Assembly (NCBI GenBank): GCA_947498505.1
Contig: CANMKG010000001.1
Span: 248,001-312,000, forward strand
From: an uncultured Maribacter sp.
GTDB taxonomy: Bacteria; Bacteroidota; Bacteroidia; Flavobacteriales; Flavobacteriaceae
Length of the DNA: 64,000 nt
Direction of reading: 5' to 3'
Made by a program: the position numbers and the translations under genes. Shown in pieces: positions 8,554-16,594 of this stretch (position 1 is its first letter; each line of letters begins with the position of its first letter). The notes below the pieces were generated by a model. That model saw nothing but the letters and a program-made list of their open reading frames with translations. It made no database searches and was not told the origin of the DNA.

Positions 8554-9063
8554 ATGAAACAGTCAGAATTTTTAAATGTGGTAATGCCTTTTAAGGACAA
8601 GCTATACAGGTTAGCAAAGCGCTTGTTAGTTTCTACAGAAGAAGCAGAAGATGCTACTCAAGAAATTTTGTTAAAACTGTGGACCAAAAAACAGGTCATG
8701 GAGAGCTATAATAATGTTGAAGCTTTTGCTATGACAATGACAAAAAACTTTTGTTTAGATCGCTTAAAATCAAAGCAAGCTGGGAACTTAAAGTTGGTAC
8801 ACAGTAATTATGGAGATGAAAATACTTCATTACAAAAACAAGTAGAGGCAAGGGACAGTGTTAGTCTAGTAGAACGTATCATGGAGGAATTACCAGAGCA
8901 ACAGAAACTGGTTTTGCAATTGAGAGATATTGAGCAATACAATTTTGATGAAATTGAAAATCTCTTAGGAATGAAGCCAACTGCAATAAGGGTAACGTTA
9001 TCCAGAGCAAGAAAAACAGTAAGAGAAAAATTAATGCAACAACATAATTATGGAATTGGATAA
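8554..9063 (+). CDS. ECF-type RNA polymerase sigma factor
   Basis: A 169-residue sigma-70 family protein with only regions 2 and 4. Region 2 includes LYRLAKRLLVSTEEAEDATQ and EILLKLW (residues 17-45). Region 4 includes LPEQQKLVLQLRDIEQYNFD and the recognition helix KPTAIRVTLSRARKTVREKL (about 112-163). It overlaps the next gene by 14 bases, the usual arrangement for an ECF sigma factor and its membrane regulator. The DUF4252 genes that follow on the same strand are its likely targets or partners. I found no clear autoregulated promoter upstream. Confidence 0.9.
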   Translation: MKQSEFLNVVMPFKDKLYRLAKRLLVSTEEAEDATQEILLKLWTKKQVMESYNNVEAFAMTMTKNFCLDRLKSKQAGNLKLVHSNYGDENTSLQKQVEARDSVSLVERIMEELPEQQKLVLQLRDIEQYNFDEIENLLGMKPTAIRVTLSRARKTVREKLMQQHNYGIG

Positions 9064-9472
9064 AATTGAAAATATATTAGAAAAGTATTTCGAAGCAACT
9101 GCTACAGTTGCAGAGGAGGAAACTTTAAGAGCGTATTTTTCGCAAGAAAGTGTAGCACCACATCTTGAGCAATACAAGCCATTGTTTCAATATTTTTCTA
9201 TAGCCAAAGAAGAAAAGTTTACAAAGCAAGTTCCACTAAAACCTAGAAAAAATACATATAAGTGGCTTTCTATTGCAGCAGTAGCAGTTTTAGTATTTGG
9301 TTTATATTTTGGTTATCAAGATTATCAAGAGCAAAAAGAGGCTGAATATGCCTATAGCGAAACAAAAAAAGCGCTAAACCTTTTAGCTCAAAATTTTAGT
9401 CGAGGTACTGAAAAAGTAGCTTATTTAAACGAGTTCGAAAAAACAAAACAAAAAATTTATAATAATAATTAA
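9050..9472 (+). CDS. Single-pass membrane protein, probable anti-sigma factor
   Basis: A 140-residue protein with a cytoplasmic helical part (1-72, including ILEKYFEATATVAEEETLRA and LEQYKPLFQYF), one membrane segment (WLSIAAVAVLVFGLYFGY, about 74-91) and a short outer tail rich in Lys and Gln. The size, topology and 14-base overlap with the ECF sigma gene match small flavobacterial anti-sigma-like proteins. No zinc-binding HxxxCxxC motif is present, so it is not the ZAS type. The role is inferred from layout. There is no diagnostic catalytic or binding motif. Confidence 0.65.
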   Translation: MELDKIENILEKYFEATATVAEEETLRAYFSQESVAPHLEQYKPLFQYFSIAKEEKFTKQVPLKPRKNTYKWLSIAAVAVLVFGLYFGYQDYQEQKEAEYAYSETKKALNLLAQNFSRGTEKVAYLNEFEKTKQKIYNNN

Positions 9473-9483
9473 AATTAAAAATC

Positions 9484-10029
9484 ATGAAAAAGTTAATTAT
9501 ACTAATCGCAGTGGTACTACTACCTTTCGCAGGGTTTTCACAGTCGATATTTGATAAATATGAAGATTTAGATAACGTAAGTGCCGTTGTAGTAAATCAG
9601 AGTATGTTTAGGTTACTTTCTAAAATAGATGTTGAGGTAGATGATCCAGAGGCTAAAGATTTTATGGATATCGCACAAAGCCTTAAAAACTTAAAGGTAT
9701 TCATTACAGAGGATAAAAAGGTTTCTGCTGATATGTTAAAGACCATGAATAGTTATTTAAAATCAGCAAAACTAGAGGAGTTAATGCGTATTAAAGATAA
9801 AGATGCTAACATAAAGTTTTATATTAAAGAAGGTAAAGATGCAGACCATGTAAGCGAGTTATTAATGTTTGTTACTGGAATGAAAAATGCCAATGTAGAA
9901 GTAGATGGACGAAAGTTTGAAACCGTATTATTGTCCTTAACAGGAGATATTGATTTAAACAAAATAAGTTCGCTTACTAACAAAATGAATTTACCAGAAG
10001 AACTTAATAAGGCAGGGAAACAAAAATAA
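9484..10029 (+). CDS. DUF4252 protein, first copy
   Basis: A 181-residue exported protein with a signal peptide ending PFAGFSQ. The mature part fits DUF4252: SIFDKYEDLDNVSAVVVNQS at the start, SLKNLKVFITEDKK near residue 75, KLEELMRIKDKDANIKFYI near 100 and DHVSELLMFVTGM near 125. The family has no known activity. It follows the probable anti-sigma gene by 11 bases and is a tandem duplicate of the next gene, which has the same length and the same conserved segments. With the sigma factor it probably forms one envelope-response operon. Confidence 0.8.
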   Translation: MKKLIILIAVVLLPFAGFSQSIFDKYEDLDNVSAVVVNQSMFRLLSKIDVEVDDPEAKDFMDIAQSLKNLKVFITEDKKVSADMLKTMNSYLKSAKLEELMRIKDKDANIKFYIKEGKDADHVSELLMFVTGMKNANVEVDGRKFETVLLSLTGDIDLNKISSLTNKMNLPEELNKAGKQK

Positions 10030-10036
10030 ATTATAG

Positions 10037-10074
10037 TTGAATAAAAGGTAGGTTATATGCTACCTTTTATTCAA
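10037..10074. terminator. Perfect 15-bp hairpin between two DUF4252 copies (attenuator-like)
   Basis: TTGAATAAAAGGTAG (10037-10051) and CTACCTTTTATTCAA (10060-10074) pair perfectly around an eight-base loop. The right arm contains CCTTTTATT instead of a clean T-run, so it may terminate only partly or may stabilise the upstream mRNA end. It lies inside an otherwise same-strand cluster, suggesting unequal expression of the sigma/anti-sigma/first-copy part and the later genes. Confidence 0.6.
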
Positions 10075-10105
10075 AATTCATCATCAATCAATTAAATCAA
10101 TAATC

Positions 10106-10651
10106 ATGAAAAAAATCACATTAGTTTTAGTATTAGCCATTTTACCGTTTTTTGGATTTTCCCAATCGCTTTTTGATAAGTATGAAAGCATGGAAAATGT
10201 TGGTTCAGTAGTCATTAACAAGAGTTTAATTAACCTCATGTCCTCAGTTCACGTAGACGGTGTGGATAAAGAAACAGAGGATTTCATTGAAATGGCAAAA
10301 AGTTTAAATTCCTTAAAAGTTTTTATTACTGAGGATAAGGCCACTGCTAAAGATATGAGTGTTAGTGTTAAAAAGTATTTAAGAACAGCTAAGTTGGAAG
10401 AGTTAATGCGTGTTAAGGACAAAGATGTTAATGTTAAATTTTATATCAGAGAAGGAAAAACACCAGATCACGTGAAAGAGTTGTTAATGTTTGTAACGGA
10501 CATGGGTAATTTAGATATAAATGTTGATGGAAGAAAATTTGAAACTGTTTTACTGTCAATCACTGGAGATATCGATTTGAGTAAGATAAGTACCCTTACC
10601 AATAAAATGAATTTACCAAAGGAATTAAATAAGGTAAATAAGGAGGAATAA
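10106..10651 (+). CDS. DUF4252 protein, second copy
   Basis: Also 181 residues, with a signal ending PFFGFSQ. It shares long segments with the first copy, for example SLFDKYESMENVGSVVINKS, KLEELMRVKDKDVNVKFYI, GRKFETVLLS and TLTNKMNLPKELNKV, so the pair arose by tandem duplication. Divergence is greatest in residues 45-65 and 80-95. The function is unknown. It sits after the intra-operon hairpin, and six bases separate its stop from the nearest upstream ATG of the third DUF4252 gene. Confidence 0.8.
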   Translation: MKKITLVLVLAILPFFGFSQSLFDKYESMENVGSVVINKSLINLMSSVHVDGVDKETEDFIEMAKSLNSLKVFITEDKATAKDMSVSVKKYLRTAKLEELMRVKDKDVNVKFYIREGKTPDHVKELLMFVTDMGNLDINVDGRKFETVLLSITGDIDLSKISTLTNKMNLPKELNKVNKEE

Positions 10652-10675
10652 TGGCAAATGCCTAAAAGAATAAAA

Positions 10676-11221
10676 ATGAGAAAAGTAATATTTAAAATAG
10701 CAGCAGTAGTAGTCATGTCGTTATCATTAGCCTCGTGCTCATCTACGCAAAGTTTACAGGAGTACTATGTAGATAATTCTGAAAACCCTAATTTTTTATC
10801 CTTTGATTTACCAGCAAGCTTGTTAAATCTTGAGGAAGTACAATTAACGGAAAAGCAAAAAGAAGCTGTTTCTTCGTTAAAGAAACTTAATGTTTTAGCT
10901 TTTAAAAAAACAATGGATAATGCTGTTGAGTACAAGACAGAAGACGAAAACGTAAAAGCTATTTTAAAAAACGATAAGTACACGCAACTTATGAAAATGA
11001 ACTTAAGTTTTGCTAAAGCGACTGTAAAATATTTAGGAAAAGAGGATGCTATAGATGAGGTTGTTATTTACGGTAGTAATAAGGATAAAGGTTTTGCTGT
11101 AATTCGAGTTTTAGGAGATAACATAAACCCTGCAAACTTAGTTCAATTATTACAAGCGGTACAAAAATCTGATTACAAAGGAGAAGGCTTAGGTCAGTTA
11201 ACTGATTTATTTAAAGAGTGA
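10676..11221 (+). CDS. DUF4252-like lipoprotein, third and divergent copy
   Basis: About 181 residues from the ATG at 10676, which opens directly with MRKVIFKIAAVVVMSLSLAS followed by the lipidated Cys. An ATG six codons earlier (10658) would put extra charged residues before the signal. Unlike the two preceding copies it is a lipoprotein. The body keeps the DUF4252 plan (SSLKKLNVLAFKKT, LNLSFAKATVKYLGKEDAI-like region, VIYGSNKDKGFAVIRVLGDN, NPANLVQLLQAV) but has little direct identity to the other two. It closes the ECF-led cluster before a strong terminator. A membrane-anchored partner for the soluble copies is a reasonable but untested idea. Confidence 0.72.
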   Translation: MRKVIFKIAAVVVMSLSLASCSSTQSLQEYYVDNSENPNFLSFDLPASLLNLEEVQLTEKQKEAVSSLKKLNVLAFKKTMDNAVEYKTEDENVKAILKNDKYTQLMKMNLSFAKATVKYLGKEDAIDEVVIYGSNKDKGFAVIRVLGDNINPANLVQLLQAVQKSDYKGEGLGQLTDLFKE

Positions 11222-11236
11222 ATCTGCTTTAGCGAT

Positions 11237-11276
11237 AAAAAAATCCCGTTGACTTTTTTTTCAACGGGATTTTTTT
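11237..11276. terminator. Intrinsic terminator after the ECF/DUF4252 cluster
   Basis: AAAAAAATCCCGTTGA (11237-11252) pairs with TCAACGGGATTTTTTT (11261-11276) around a T-rich loop, giving a strong stem followed by a T-run on the plus strand. Confidence 0.92.
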
Positions 11277-11375
11277 GCATTAAATTTCTATGAATTCTAT
11301 TTTTTTTATCTGAATTAGTGACCTTCTCTATATATTCGTGTCATAAAACTGAACACTAAATTTAAAAACATTATT

Positions 11376-12191
11376 ATGGACAACGCTAGTATATGGATTG
11401 ACAAAGGAATTGAATTTATAGTAGAATATGGACCTAAAGTAATAGGTGCAATTTTAATATATATTATAGGTTCATGGATTATTTCAAAGATTGTTAAGGT
11501 CGCTAAGAAATTAATGGGTAAAAGAAACTATGATGAGTCTCTTCAAAAATTTCTGTTAAACTTAATTAGTTGGGCACTTAAAATATTTTTGATTATTACA
11601 GTGATTTCAACCTTAGGGGTTGAAACAACGAGTCTTGCCGCCGTAATAGCTGCCGCTGGTTTAGCTATTGGGTTAGCTCTACAAGGTTCCCTTTCTAATT
11701 TTGCTGGAGGGGTGCTTATAATGATATTTAAGCCTTATAGAATTGGAGATTTAATTGAAGCTCAAGGTACCTTAGGTGAGGTAAAAGAAATAGAAATTTT
11801 TACCACTAAATTAGTTACACCTGATAACAAATTGGCAATTGTACCAAATGGAGCTATGGCTAATGGTAATATTATTAATTACACTGCTGAAGGAAAAATG
11901 AGGGTAGATTTAACCGTTGGTGTTGGTTACGGTGAAGATATAAAAACGGCAAAGGAAGTTTTGTTGGAAGTTTTAACTTCTGATCCTAAAGTATTAAAAG
12001 ATCCAGCACCATCAGTAAATGTTTCAGAATTGGCAGACAGTTCTGTGAATTTTGCAGTTCGTCCTTATGCTGCACCTGCTGATTACTGGGATGTATATTT
12101 TGGTACATTGGAAAATTGCAAATTAGCATTAGATAAGGCTGGTATTGAAATTCCTTACCCACATGCTGTTGAAATTCAAAAACAAGGATAA
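11376..12191 (+). CDS. mscS: Small-conductance mechanosensitive channel, MscS family
   Basis: A 271-residue protein near the length of E. coli MscS. It has three membrane segments: about 15-33, 60-80 and the glycine/alanine-rich pore helix SLAAVIAAAGLAIGLALQGS (about 90-110). The conserved beta domain follows (FKPYRIGDLIEAQGTLGEVK, TPDNKLAIVPNGAMANGNI, about 128-165), then the alpha/beta vestibule. It opens under membrane tension to release solutes on osmotic downshock. It stands alone between two terminators. The segment TATATTCG near 11331 is one base from the TAnnTTTG pattern. Confidence 0.92.
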   Translation: MDNASIWIDKGIEFIVEYGPKVIGAILIYIIGSWIISKIVKVAKKLMGKRNYDESLQKFLLNLISWALKIFLIITVISTLGVETTSLAAVIAAAGLAIGLALQGSLSNFAGGVLIMIFKPYRIGDLIEAQGTLGEVKEIEIFTTKLVTPDNKLAIVPNGAMANGNIINYTAEGKMRVDLTVGVGYGEDIKTAKEVLLEVLTSDPKVLKDPAPSVNVSELADSSVNFAVRPYAAPADYWDVYFGTLENCKLALDKAGIEIPYPHAVEIQKQG

Positions 12192-12212
12192 TTGTTATTT
12201 GTGGTATCAAAG

Positions 12213-12246
12213 AAAAAGCCGCTAGCTTTATTGCTAGCGGCTTTTT
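12213..12246. terminator. Terminator between mscS and purB (convergent)
   Basis: AAAAAGCCGCTAGC (12213-12226) and GCTAGCGGCTTTTT (12233-12246) form a 14-bp perfect stem with a six-base loop and T-runs on both strands, so it serves both genes. Confidence 0.93.
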
Positions 12247-12269
12247 TTATTTGGTTGACTTAAACAACA

Positions 12270-13613
12270 CTAAATGCCCGTATAGTTATTTGGAGTTATA
12301 ACCTTTAATTCTGTTTTTATAGCATCAGATACCTCTAGAGTTTCAATAAAATTAGCCATAGAGTCTTTAGTTATTTTTTCGTTAGTACGAGTTAAACCTT
12401 TTAAAGCTTCATATGGATTTGGATATCCTTCACGACGTAAAATGGTTTGAATAGCCTCAGCAACAACAGCCCAGTTGTTTTCTAAATCTTCTTCAAATTT
12501 CGCTGAATTTAATAGTAATTTATTTAAGCCTTTTAACGTAGACTGAAAAGCAATTACGGTATGGCCGAACGGAACACCTACATTTCTTAAAACCGTACTA
12601 TCTGTTAAATCTCGTTGTAAACGAGAAACTGGAAGTTTTGCAGATAGATGCTCAAAAACAGCATTTGCGATACCTAAATTTCCTTCAGAATTTTCAAAAT
12701 CAATTGGATTTACTTTATGCGGCATTGCCGATGAGCCAACTTCACCTTTTTTGATTTTTTGTTTGAAATAATCCATTGAAACATAAGTCCAAAAATCTCT
12801 ATCCAAATCTAAGATTATTGTGTTTATTCTTTTCAAGGTATCAAACAATGCAGCCATGTGATCATAATGTTCAATTTGAGTGGTCGGAAAAGAATGGTGT
12901 AATCCTAACTTTTCTTGAACAAACTTTTGACCAAACGCCTTCCAATCTATTTGTGGATAAGCAACCTTGTGCGCATTATAATTACCAGTAGCACCACCAA
13001 ATTTGGCTGCGCTTGGAATATCGTTTAGTAAATTAAATTGTTCATTTAATCGGGTTACAAAAACATCAATTTCTTTACCCAATCGAGTCGGAGAGGCAGG
13101 TTGACCATGTGTTCTAGCAAGTAATGGAATTTCTTTCCACTCTTCAACCAATTCTTCCAATTTATTTTTCACTTCAAAATATAATGGAACATAAACATCA
13201 TTCATAGCTTCCTTAATGGAAAGCGGAATAGCCGTATTGTTAATATCTTGAGAGGTTAATCCAAAATGGATAAATTCTTTAAACTCACTAAGACCTAGTT
13301 TGTCAAAAGCTTCTTTAATAAAATATTCTACCGCCTTTACATCATGATTAGTGACTTTCTCGATTTCCTTTATAGATTGCGCGTCTTCTGCATCAAAATT
13401 CTTATAAAGCTCTCTCAAAGCACCAAATTTAGTATTGTCAAAAGTAGAGAGTTGTGGAAGTGGAATTTCACAAAGTGCAATAAAATATTCTATTTCAACT
13501 TGAACTCTGTATTTTATTAAAGCTTCTTCTGAGAAAAAAGGAGCTAAAGATTGTGTTTTACTTCGGTATCTCCCATCTATTGGAGAAATGGCGTTAAGAG
13601 GATTCAATGTCAT
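12270..13613 (-). CDS. purB: Adenylosuccinate lyase
   Basis: A 447-residue member of the fumarase/aspartase superfamily. It catalyses two steps of purine synthesis, the cleavage of SAICAR and of adenylosuccinate, each releasing fumarate. Visible are the N-terminal NAISPIDGRYRSKT, the catalytic-region segments GLTSQDINNTAIP (near 113) and ARTHGQPASPTRLGKE (near 166), and the superfamily signature GSSAMPHKVNPIDFEN (near 292). It is first in a minus-strand run that precedes mscS and is preceded by its own -7 element. Confidence 0.96.
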   Translation of the reverse strand: MTLNPLNAISPIDGRYRSKTQSLAPFFSEEALIKYRVQVEIEYFIALCEIPLPQLSTFDNTKFGALRELYKNFDAEDAQSIKEIEKVTNHDVKAVEYFIKEAFDKLGLSEFKEFIHFGLTSQDINNTAIPLSIKEAMNDVYVPLYFEVKNKLEELVEEWKEIPLLARTHGQPASPTRLGKEIDVFVTRLNEQFNLLNDIPSAAKFGGATGNYNAHKVAYPQIDWKAFGQKFVQEKLGLHHSFPTTQIEHYDHMAALFDTLKRINTIILDLDRDFWTYVSMDYFKQKIKKGEVGSSAMPHKVNPIDFENSEGNLGIANAVFEHLSAKLPVSRLQRDLTDSTVLRNVGVPFGHTVIAFQSTLKGLNKLLLNSAKFEEDLENNWAVVAEAIQTILRREGYPNPYEALKGLTRTNEKITKDSMANFIETLEVSDAIKTELKVITPNNYTGI

Positions 13614-13640
13614 CTTTTTGGTTATTTCTTATTGAAGCCG

Positions 13641-13648
13641 CAAAGATA
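13641..13648 (-). promoter_or_regulatory. Putative -7 element for purB
   Basis: TATCTTTG on the minus strand matches TAnnTTTG and ends 28 bases before the purB ATG. No TTG is seen at ideal spacing. Confidence 0.45.
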
Positions 13649-13673
13649 CTTATAAGTTAAGGAGTTTAAAAGC

Positions 13674-14234
13674 CTATTTTAGCTTTGCTAACACCATTCT
13701 TGCTCTTGCCTTATAAGCAGCACTACCACTACCGTAGTTTTGTTCCAGAACAAGTCTAAGTTCAGGTGAAATCCAATCATATTTTTTAGATAATAAAAGC
13801 AAACAGCTCATAGAATATGCTTTTGTAGCCACTTTTACATCACTTATTAACCAGTCAAAAGCAGCAGTCGCAATACGTTCTAAATGTATTTCACTTAATT
13901 GCTCTTGAGCTTCATTTACTGTTTTAGAAAAATACGCATTAATTAAAAACTCATTAATTTTTGCAATTGGCCGAATGGAAGAGTCTAAAATAAGTTTAGG
14001 TTGTAATTCTGTAAATTCATTTAAATATGGAAAAATGGTATTTAGATTTTTCTTTGCTGCAAATTCAACGACCCAACATGCTTTTGAAGAAATAGGATTT
14101 TTTACTTCCGCAGCAATTACCAACAACGTTCCTATAAGGCTAGGGTTGCACATAACCAAGTCTGCCATTTCTTGTCTTTTTTCGCGAGAATGGTTTACAT
14201 AATCTAAAGATTTATAAAGGTCTTCAAACGTCAT
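13674..14234 (-). CDS. Helical-repeat-like protein of unknown function
   Basis: A 186-residue protein with no signal peptide or membrane segment. It is predicted to be almost entirely helical, with repeated hydrophobic helix pairs (VMCNPSLIGTLLVIAAEV, KACWVVEFAAKKNLNTIFPY, RIATAAFDWLISDVKVATKA, SMSCLLLLSKKYDWISPEL), resembling HEAT- or ARM-type scaffolds. I do not recognise a catalytic motif. Its ATG directly follows the sirtuin stop codon, so the two are translated together. Because purB lies downstream, proteins of this kind are easily mislabelled adenylosuccinate lyase. Nothing in the sequence supports that label. Confidence 0.75.
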   Translation of the reverse strand: MTFEDLYKSLDYVNHSREKRQEMADLVMCNPSLIGTLLVIAAEVKNPISSKACWVVEFAAKKNLNTIFPYLNEFTELQPKLILDSSIRPIAKINEFLINAYFSKTVNEAQEQLSEIHLERIATAAFDWLISDVKVATKAYSMSCLLLLSKKYDWISPELRLVLEQNYGSGSAAYKARARMVLAKLK

Positions 14235-14927
14235 TTATACATTTTGGTTTAATATGCCTACAAGTTTTGGAACTCCCGAAACCGCTGTTTCGGCTAATAT
14301 GGTAAGATTGTTGAAATCATTTTTTCCAACACTAGGTTTTGGGTCTATAAAATAAATGGGAGTGTTTGAGGCAACATAATTTACTAAGCTAGCAGCTGGA
14401 TAAACTTGCATAGAAGTACCAATAATAACTAATATATCAGCTTTTTCGGTAATGTTAATTGCAAGCTCTAAAAGAGGAACTTGCTCGCCAAACCATACAA
14501 TATGAGGACGTAATTGACTAAGGTCACTTGCCAAGTCTCCCAGGTTAATATCCGTCGTACAATCTGTTATGAGGTTTTCATTTTTAGAACTTCGAGCTTT
14601 CAAAAGCTCACCGTGAAGATGCAATATCTGTGTGCTTCCTGCACGCTCATGTAAATCATCTACATTTTGGGTAATTATACTAACATTAAAGTTCTCCTCT
14701 AACTTAGCCAGTGCTTCATGCGCTTTGTTAGGAGAAACCTCAAATAATTGTTTCCTACGTTGATTATAAAAATCTAAAACCAATTCAGGGTTTTTAGCAA
14801 ATCCTTGAGGAGAAGCAACTTCTATAATATCATGACCTTCCCACAGTCCGTCGGCATCTCTAAAGGTATTTATACCACTTTCAGCGCTTACACCAGCTCC
14901 AGTTAGTACAACAATGTTTTTTTTCAT
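14235..14927 (-). CDS. Sir2-family NAD-dependent protein deacylase without zinc cysteines
   Basis: A 230-residue sirtuin. The NAD-binding motif GAGVSAESGI is at residues 9-18, QNVDDLHERAGS near 89, the catalytic His in LHLHGE near 104, then PHIVWFGEQVP and GTSMQVYPAASLV. It would remove acyl groups from lysine using NAD and make nicotinamide and O-acyl-ADP-ribose. The zinc module between the catalytic His and PHIVWFGE, which in CobB has four cysteines in two CxxC-like pairs, here has a single Cys (LITDCTTDI) and is short, so it cannot bind zinc in the normal way. It forms a two-gene unit with the helical protein. Confidence 0.9.
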   Translation of the reverse strand: MKKNIVVLTGAGVSAESGINTFRDADGLWEGHDIIEVASPQGFAKNPELVLDFYNQRRKQLFEVSPNKAHEALAKLEENFNVSIITQNVDDLHERAGSTQILHLHGELLKARSSKNENLITDCTTDINLGDLASDLSQLRPHIVWFGEQVPLLELAINITEKADILVIIGTSMQVYPAASLVNYVASNTPIYFIDPKPSVGKNDFNNLTILAETAVSGVPKLVGILNQNV

Positions 14928-14974
14928 TAGAACTAAATATTCATATAAAAATAGACTTTTATTATATTCGATGT

Positions 14975-15631
14975 ATGGTAAATGAACATCTTTTAGCGTA
15001 TTTGGAGGGTTTTCTATCTGATGAAAGGAAACAACGATTTATAGAAATTTTGTCCCAGAGAACAAAGTATTTAACCGTTGCAATTGAAGACGTATATCAA
15101 ATGCATAATACAAGTGCTGTAATTCGTAGTTGCGAGGTTTTTGGCATACAGGAGGCTCATGTAGTGGAAGAACGTTACGGAAAGCGTCTAGATAAAAATA
15201 TATCCATGGGAGCACAGCAATGGGTTGATGTGCATGAATATACTAATGTAGATGAGTGTATTAAAAATTTAAAAACTAAAGGTTATAAAATTGTAGCCAC
15301 CACACCTCATAACGATTCATGTTTTCTTGATGATTTTAAAATAGAAGATAAAACGGCACTATTTTTTGGAACAGAAAGAGATGGTTTGAGTGATACGGTA
15401 ATGGAAAATGCCGATAGCTTTCTAAAAGTACCTATGGTAGGTTTTACGGAGAGTTTAAATATTTCTGTATCTGCTGCAATAATACTTCAGAATTTAACGA
15501 ACCAGTTAAAAAAAGGAGATTTTTCATGGCAATTAAGTGATGAGGAAAAGTTGGAAAAGCGATTAGATTGGTCAAAAAAATCAATAAAAAGTATTGAAGG
15601 TATATTAGAGCGTTATCATAACCATATGTAA
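14975..15631 (+). CDS. trmH: SpoU/TrmH-family tRNA 2'-O-methyltransferase
   Basis: A 218-residue SPOUT methyltransferase. The three family motifs are visible: the N-terminal MHNTSAVIRSCEVFG (about 47-61), the SAM-loop FFGTERDGLS (about 130-139) and the knot VGFTESLNISVSAAIILQNL (about 153-172). It most likely methylates the ribose of G18 in tRNA. A close paralogue acting on rRNA would share these motifs. The N-terminal TrmH-like segment starting YLEGFLSDERKQRFIEIL favours the tRNA enzyme. It diverges from the sirtuin gene by 47 bases. Confidence 0.86.
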   Translation: MVNEHLLAYLEGFLSDERKQRFIEILSQRTKYLTVAIEDVYQMHNTSAVIRSCEVFGIQEAHVVEERYGKRLDKNISMGAQQWVDVHEYTNVDECIKNLKTKGYKIVATTPHNDSCFLDDFKIEDKTALFFGTERDGLSDTVMENADSFLKVPMVGFTESLNISVSAAIILQNLTNQLKKGDFSWQLSDEEKLEKRLDWSKKSIKSIEGILERYHNHM

Positions 15632-15673
15632 TTTTTATTATCTTGAAAGCTCAACCAATTAAAACTTAAAAAG

Positions 15674-16198
15674 ATGATGACGTTAATTTACATTCTTGCG
15701 GGCATTGTGGCATTAGTAATTTTACTGGCAATAATTGCTCCTAAAAACTACAATGTATCTCGAAGTACGGTGGTTAATAAGGACAAAGCTACTGTTTTTG
15801 AATATTTAAAGTATTTAGAAAAACAAAGAGAATGGTCTCCTTGGCAGAAAAAAGACCCTAATATGGAACAAAAACTTACTGGTACTGATGGCACAGTTGG
15901 CGCAGTGAGTTATTGGAACGGAAATAAAGATGTTGGTGAAGGAGAACAGGAAATAAAAAAAATTGTAGAAGGAGAAACTATTGAAGGTGAATTACGCTTT
16001 TATAAACCTTGGAAATCTACTTCTGATTGTTATTTAAATGTGGAAGATGCAGGAGGGGGGACAAAAGTAACCTGGGGTTTTTCTGGAAAAAACAAATTCC
16101 CCGTTAGTATTATGATGTTGTTTATGAATATGGATAAAGCTGTAGGGAAAGATTTTGAAGAAGGTTTAGCTTCGTTAAAACAAAATTTAGAAAGTTAA
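15674..16198 (+). CDS. SRPBCC (START-like) family membrane-anchored protein
   Basis: A 174-residue protein with an N-terminal membrane segment (LIYILAGIVALVILLAIIA) and an SRPBCC domain: NVSRSTVVNKDKATVFEYL, QREWSPWQKKDPN, EGEQEIKKIVEGETIEGELR and VTWGFSGKN. These beta-barrel proteins bind small hydrophobic molecules, and the ligand here is unknown. The next ATG lies two bases after its stop, and a VOC domain protein follows, so the two are probably co-transcribed with trmH or from a promoter of their own. Confidence 0.82.
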   Translation: MMTLIYILAGIVALVILLAIIAPKNYNVSRSTVVNKDKATVFEYLKYLEKQREWSPWQKKDPNMEQKLTGTDGTVGAVSYWNGNKDVGEGEQEIKKIVEGETIEGELRFYKPWKSTSDCYLNVEDAGGGTKVTWGFSGKNKFPVSIMMLFMNMDKAVGKDFEEGLASLKQNLES

Positions 16199-16200
16199 AT

Positions 16201-16578
16201 ATGGAACATAATTTAGTAGGCTGGTTTGAAATTCCTGTTACCGATATGGATCGTGCTAAAAAGTTTTACGATACGGTTTTTCAAATTGAAATAGGAATTC
16301 ATGATTTAGATGGTGTTATTATGGGGTGGTTTCCAAATGCACCAAATAAATCCGGAGCAACAGGCTCATTGGTAAAACACAAAAGTTATGTGCCAAGCGA
16401 AACGCATGGAGCTGTAATATACTTTTCTTGTAAAGATTTGTCAAATGAATTAAGTAGGGTGGAAGATGCAGGGGGAAGAATTCTTCAGTCTAAAACAGAA
16501 ATAGGCGGAGGACACGGATTTATGGCCTTATGTATTGATTCTGAAGGAAACCGTATTGCGTTGCATTCTAACGTATAA
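16201..16578 (+). CDS. VOC (glyoxalase/bleomycin-resistance) family protein
   Basis: A 125-residue two-module VOC protein: WFEIPVTDMDRAKKFYDTVF at the start, HGAVIYFSCKDLSNELSRVE in the middle and FMALCIDSEGNRIALHSN at the end. The metal ligands used by some members would be His and Glu. An early Glu (WFEIPV) and the late DSEGNR are present, but metal binding is unproven. It is translated two bases after the SRPBCC gene, and both may serve a small-molecule function. Confidence 0.85.
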   Translation: MEHNLVGWFEIPVTDMDRAKKFYDTVFQIEIGIHDLDGVIMGWFPNAPNKSGATGSLVKHKSYVPSETHGAVIYFSCKDLSNELSRVEDAGGRILQSKTEIGGGHGFMALCIDSEGNRIALHSNV

Positions 16579-16594
16579 TCTTAATATGTAATAA

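Noticed and set aside
9484-11221. DUF4252 genes as a tandem repeat array or mobile island
   Set aside because: Only two copies are close in sequence, and no insertion ends, integrase or composition shift is present.
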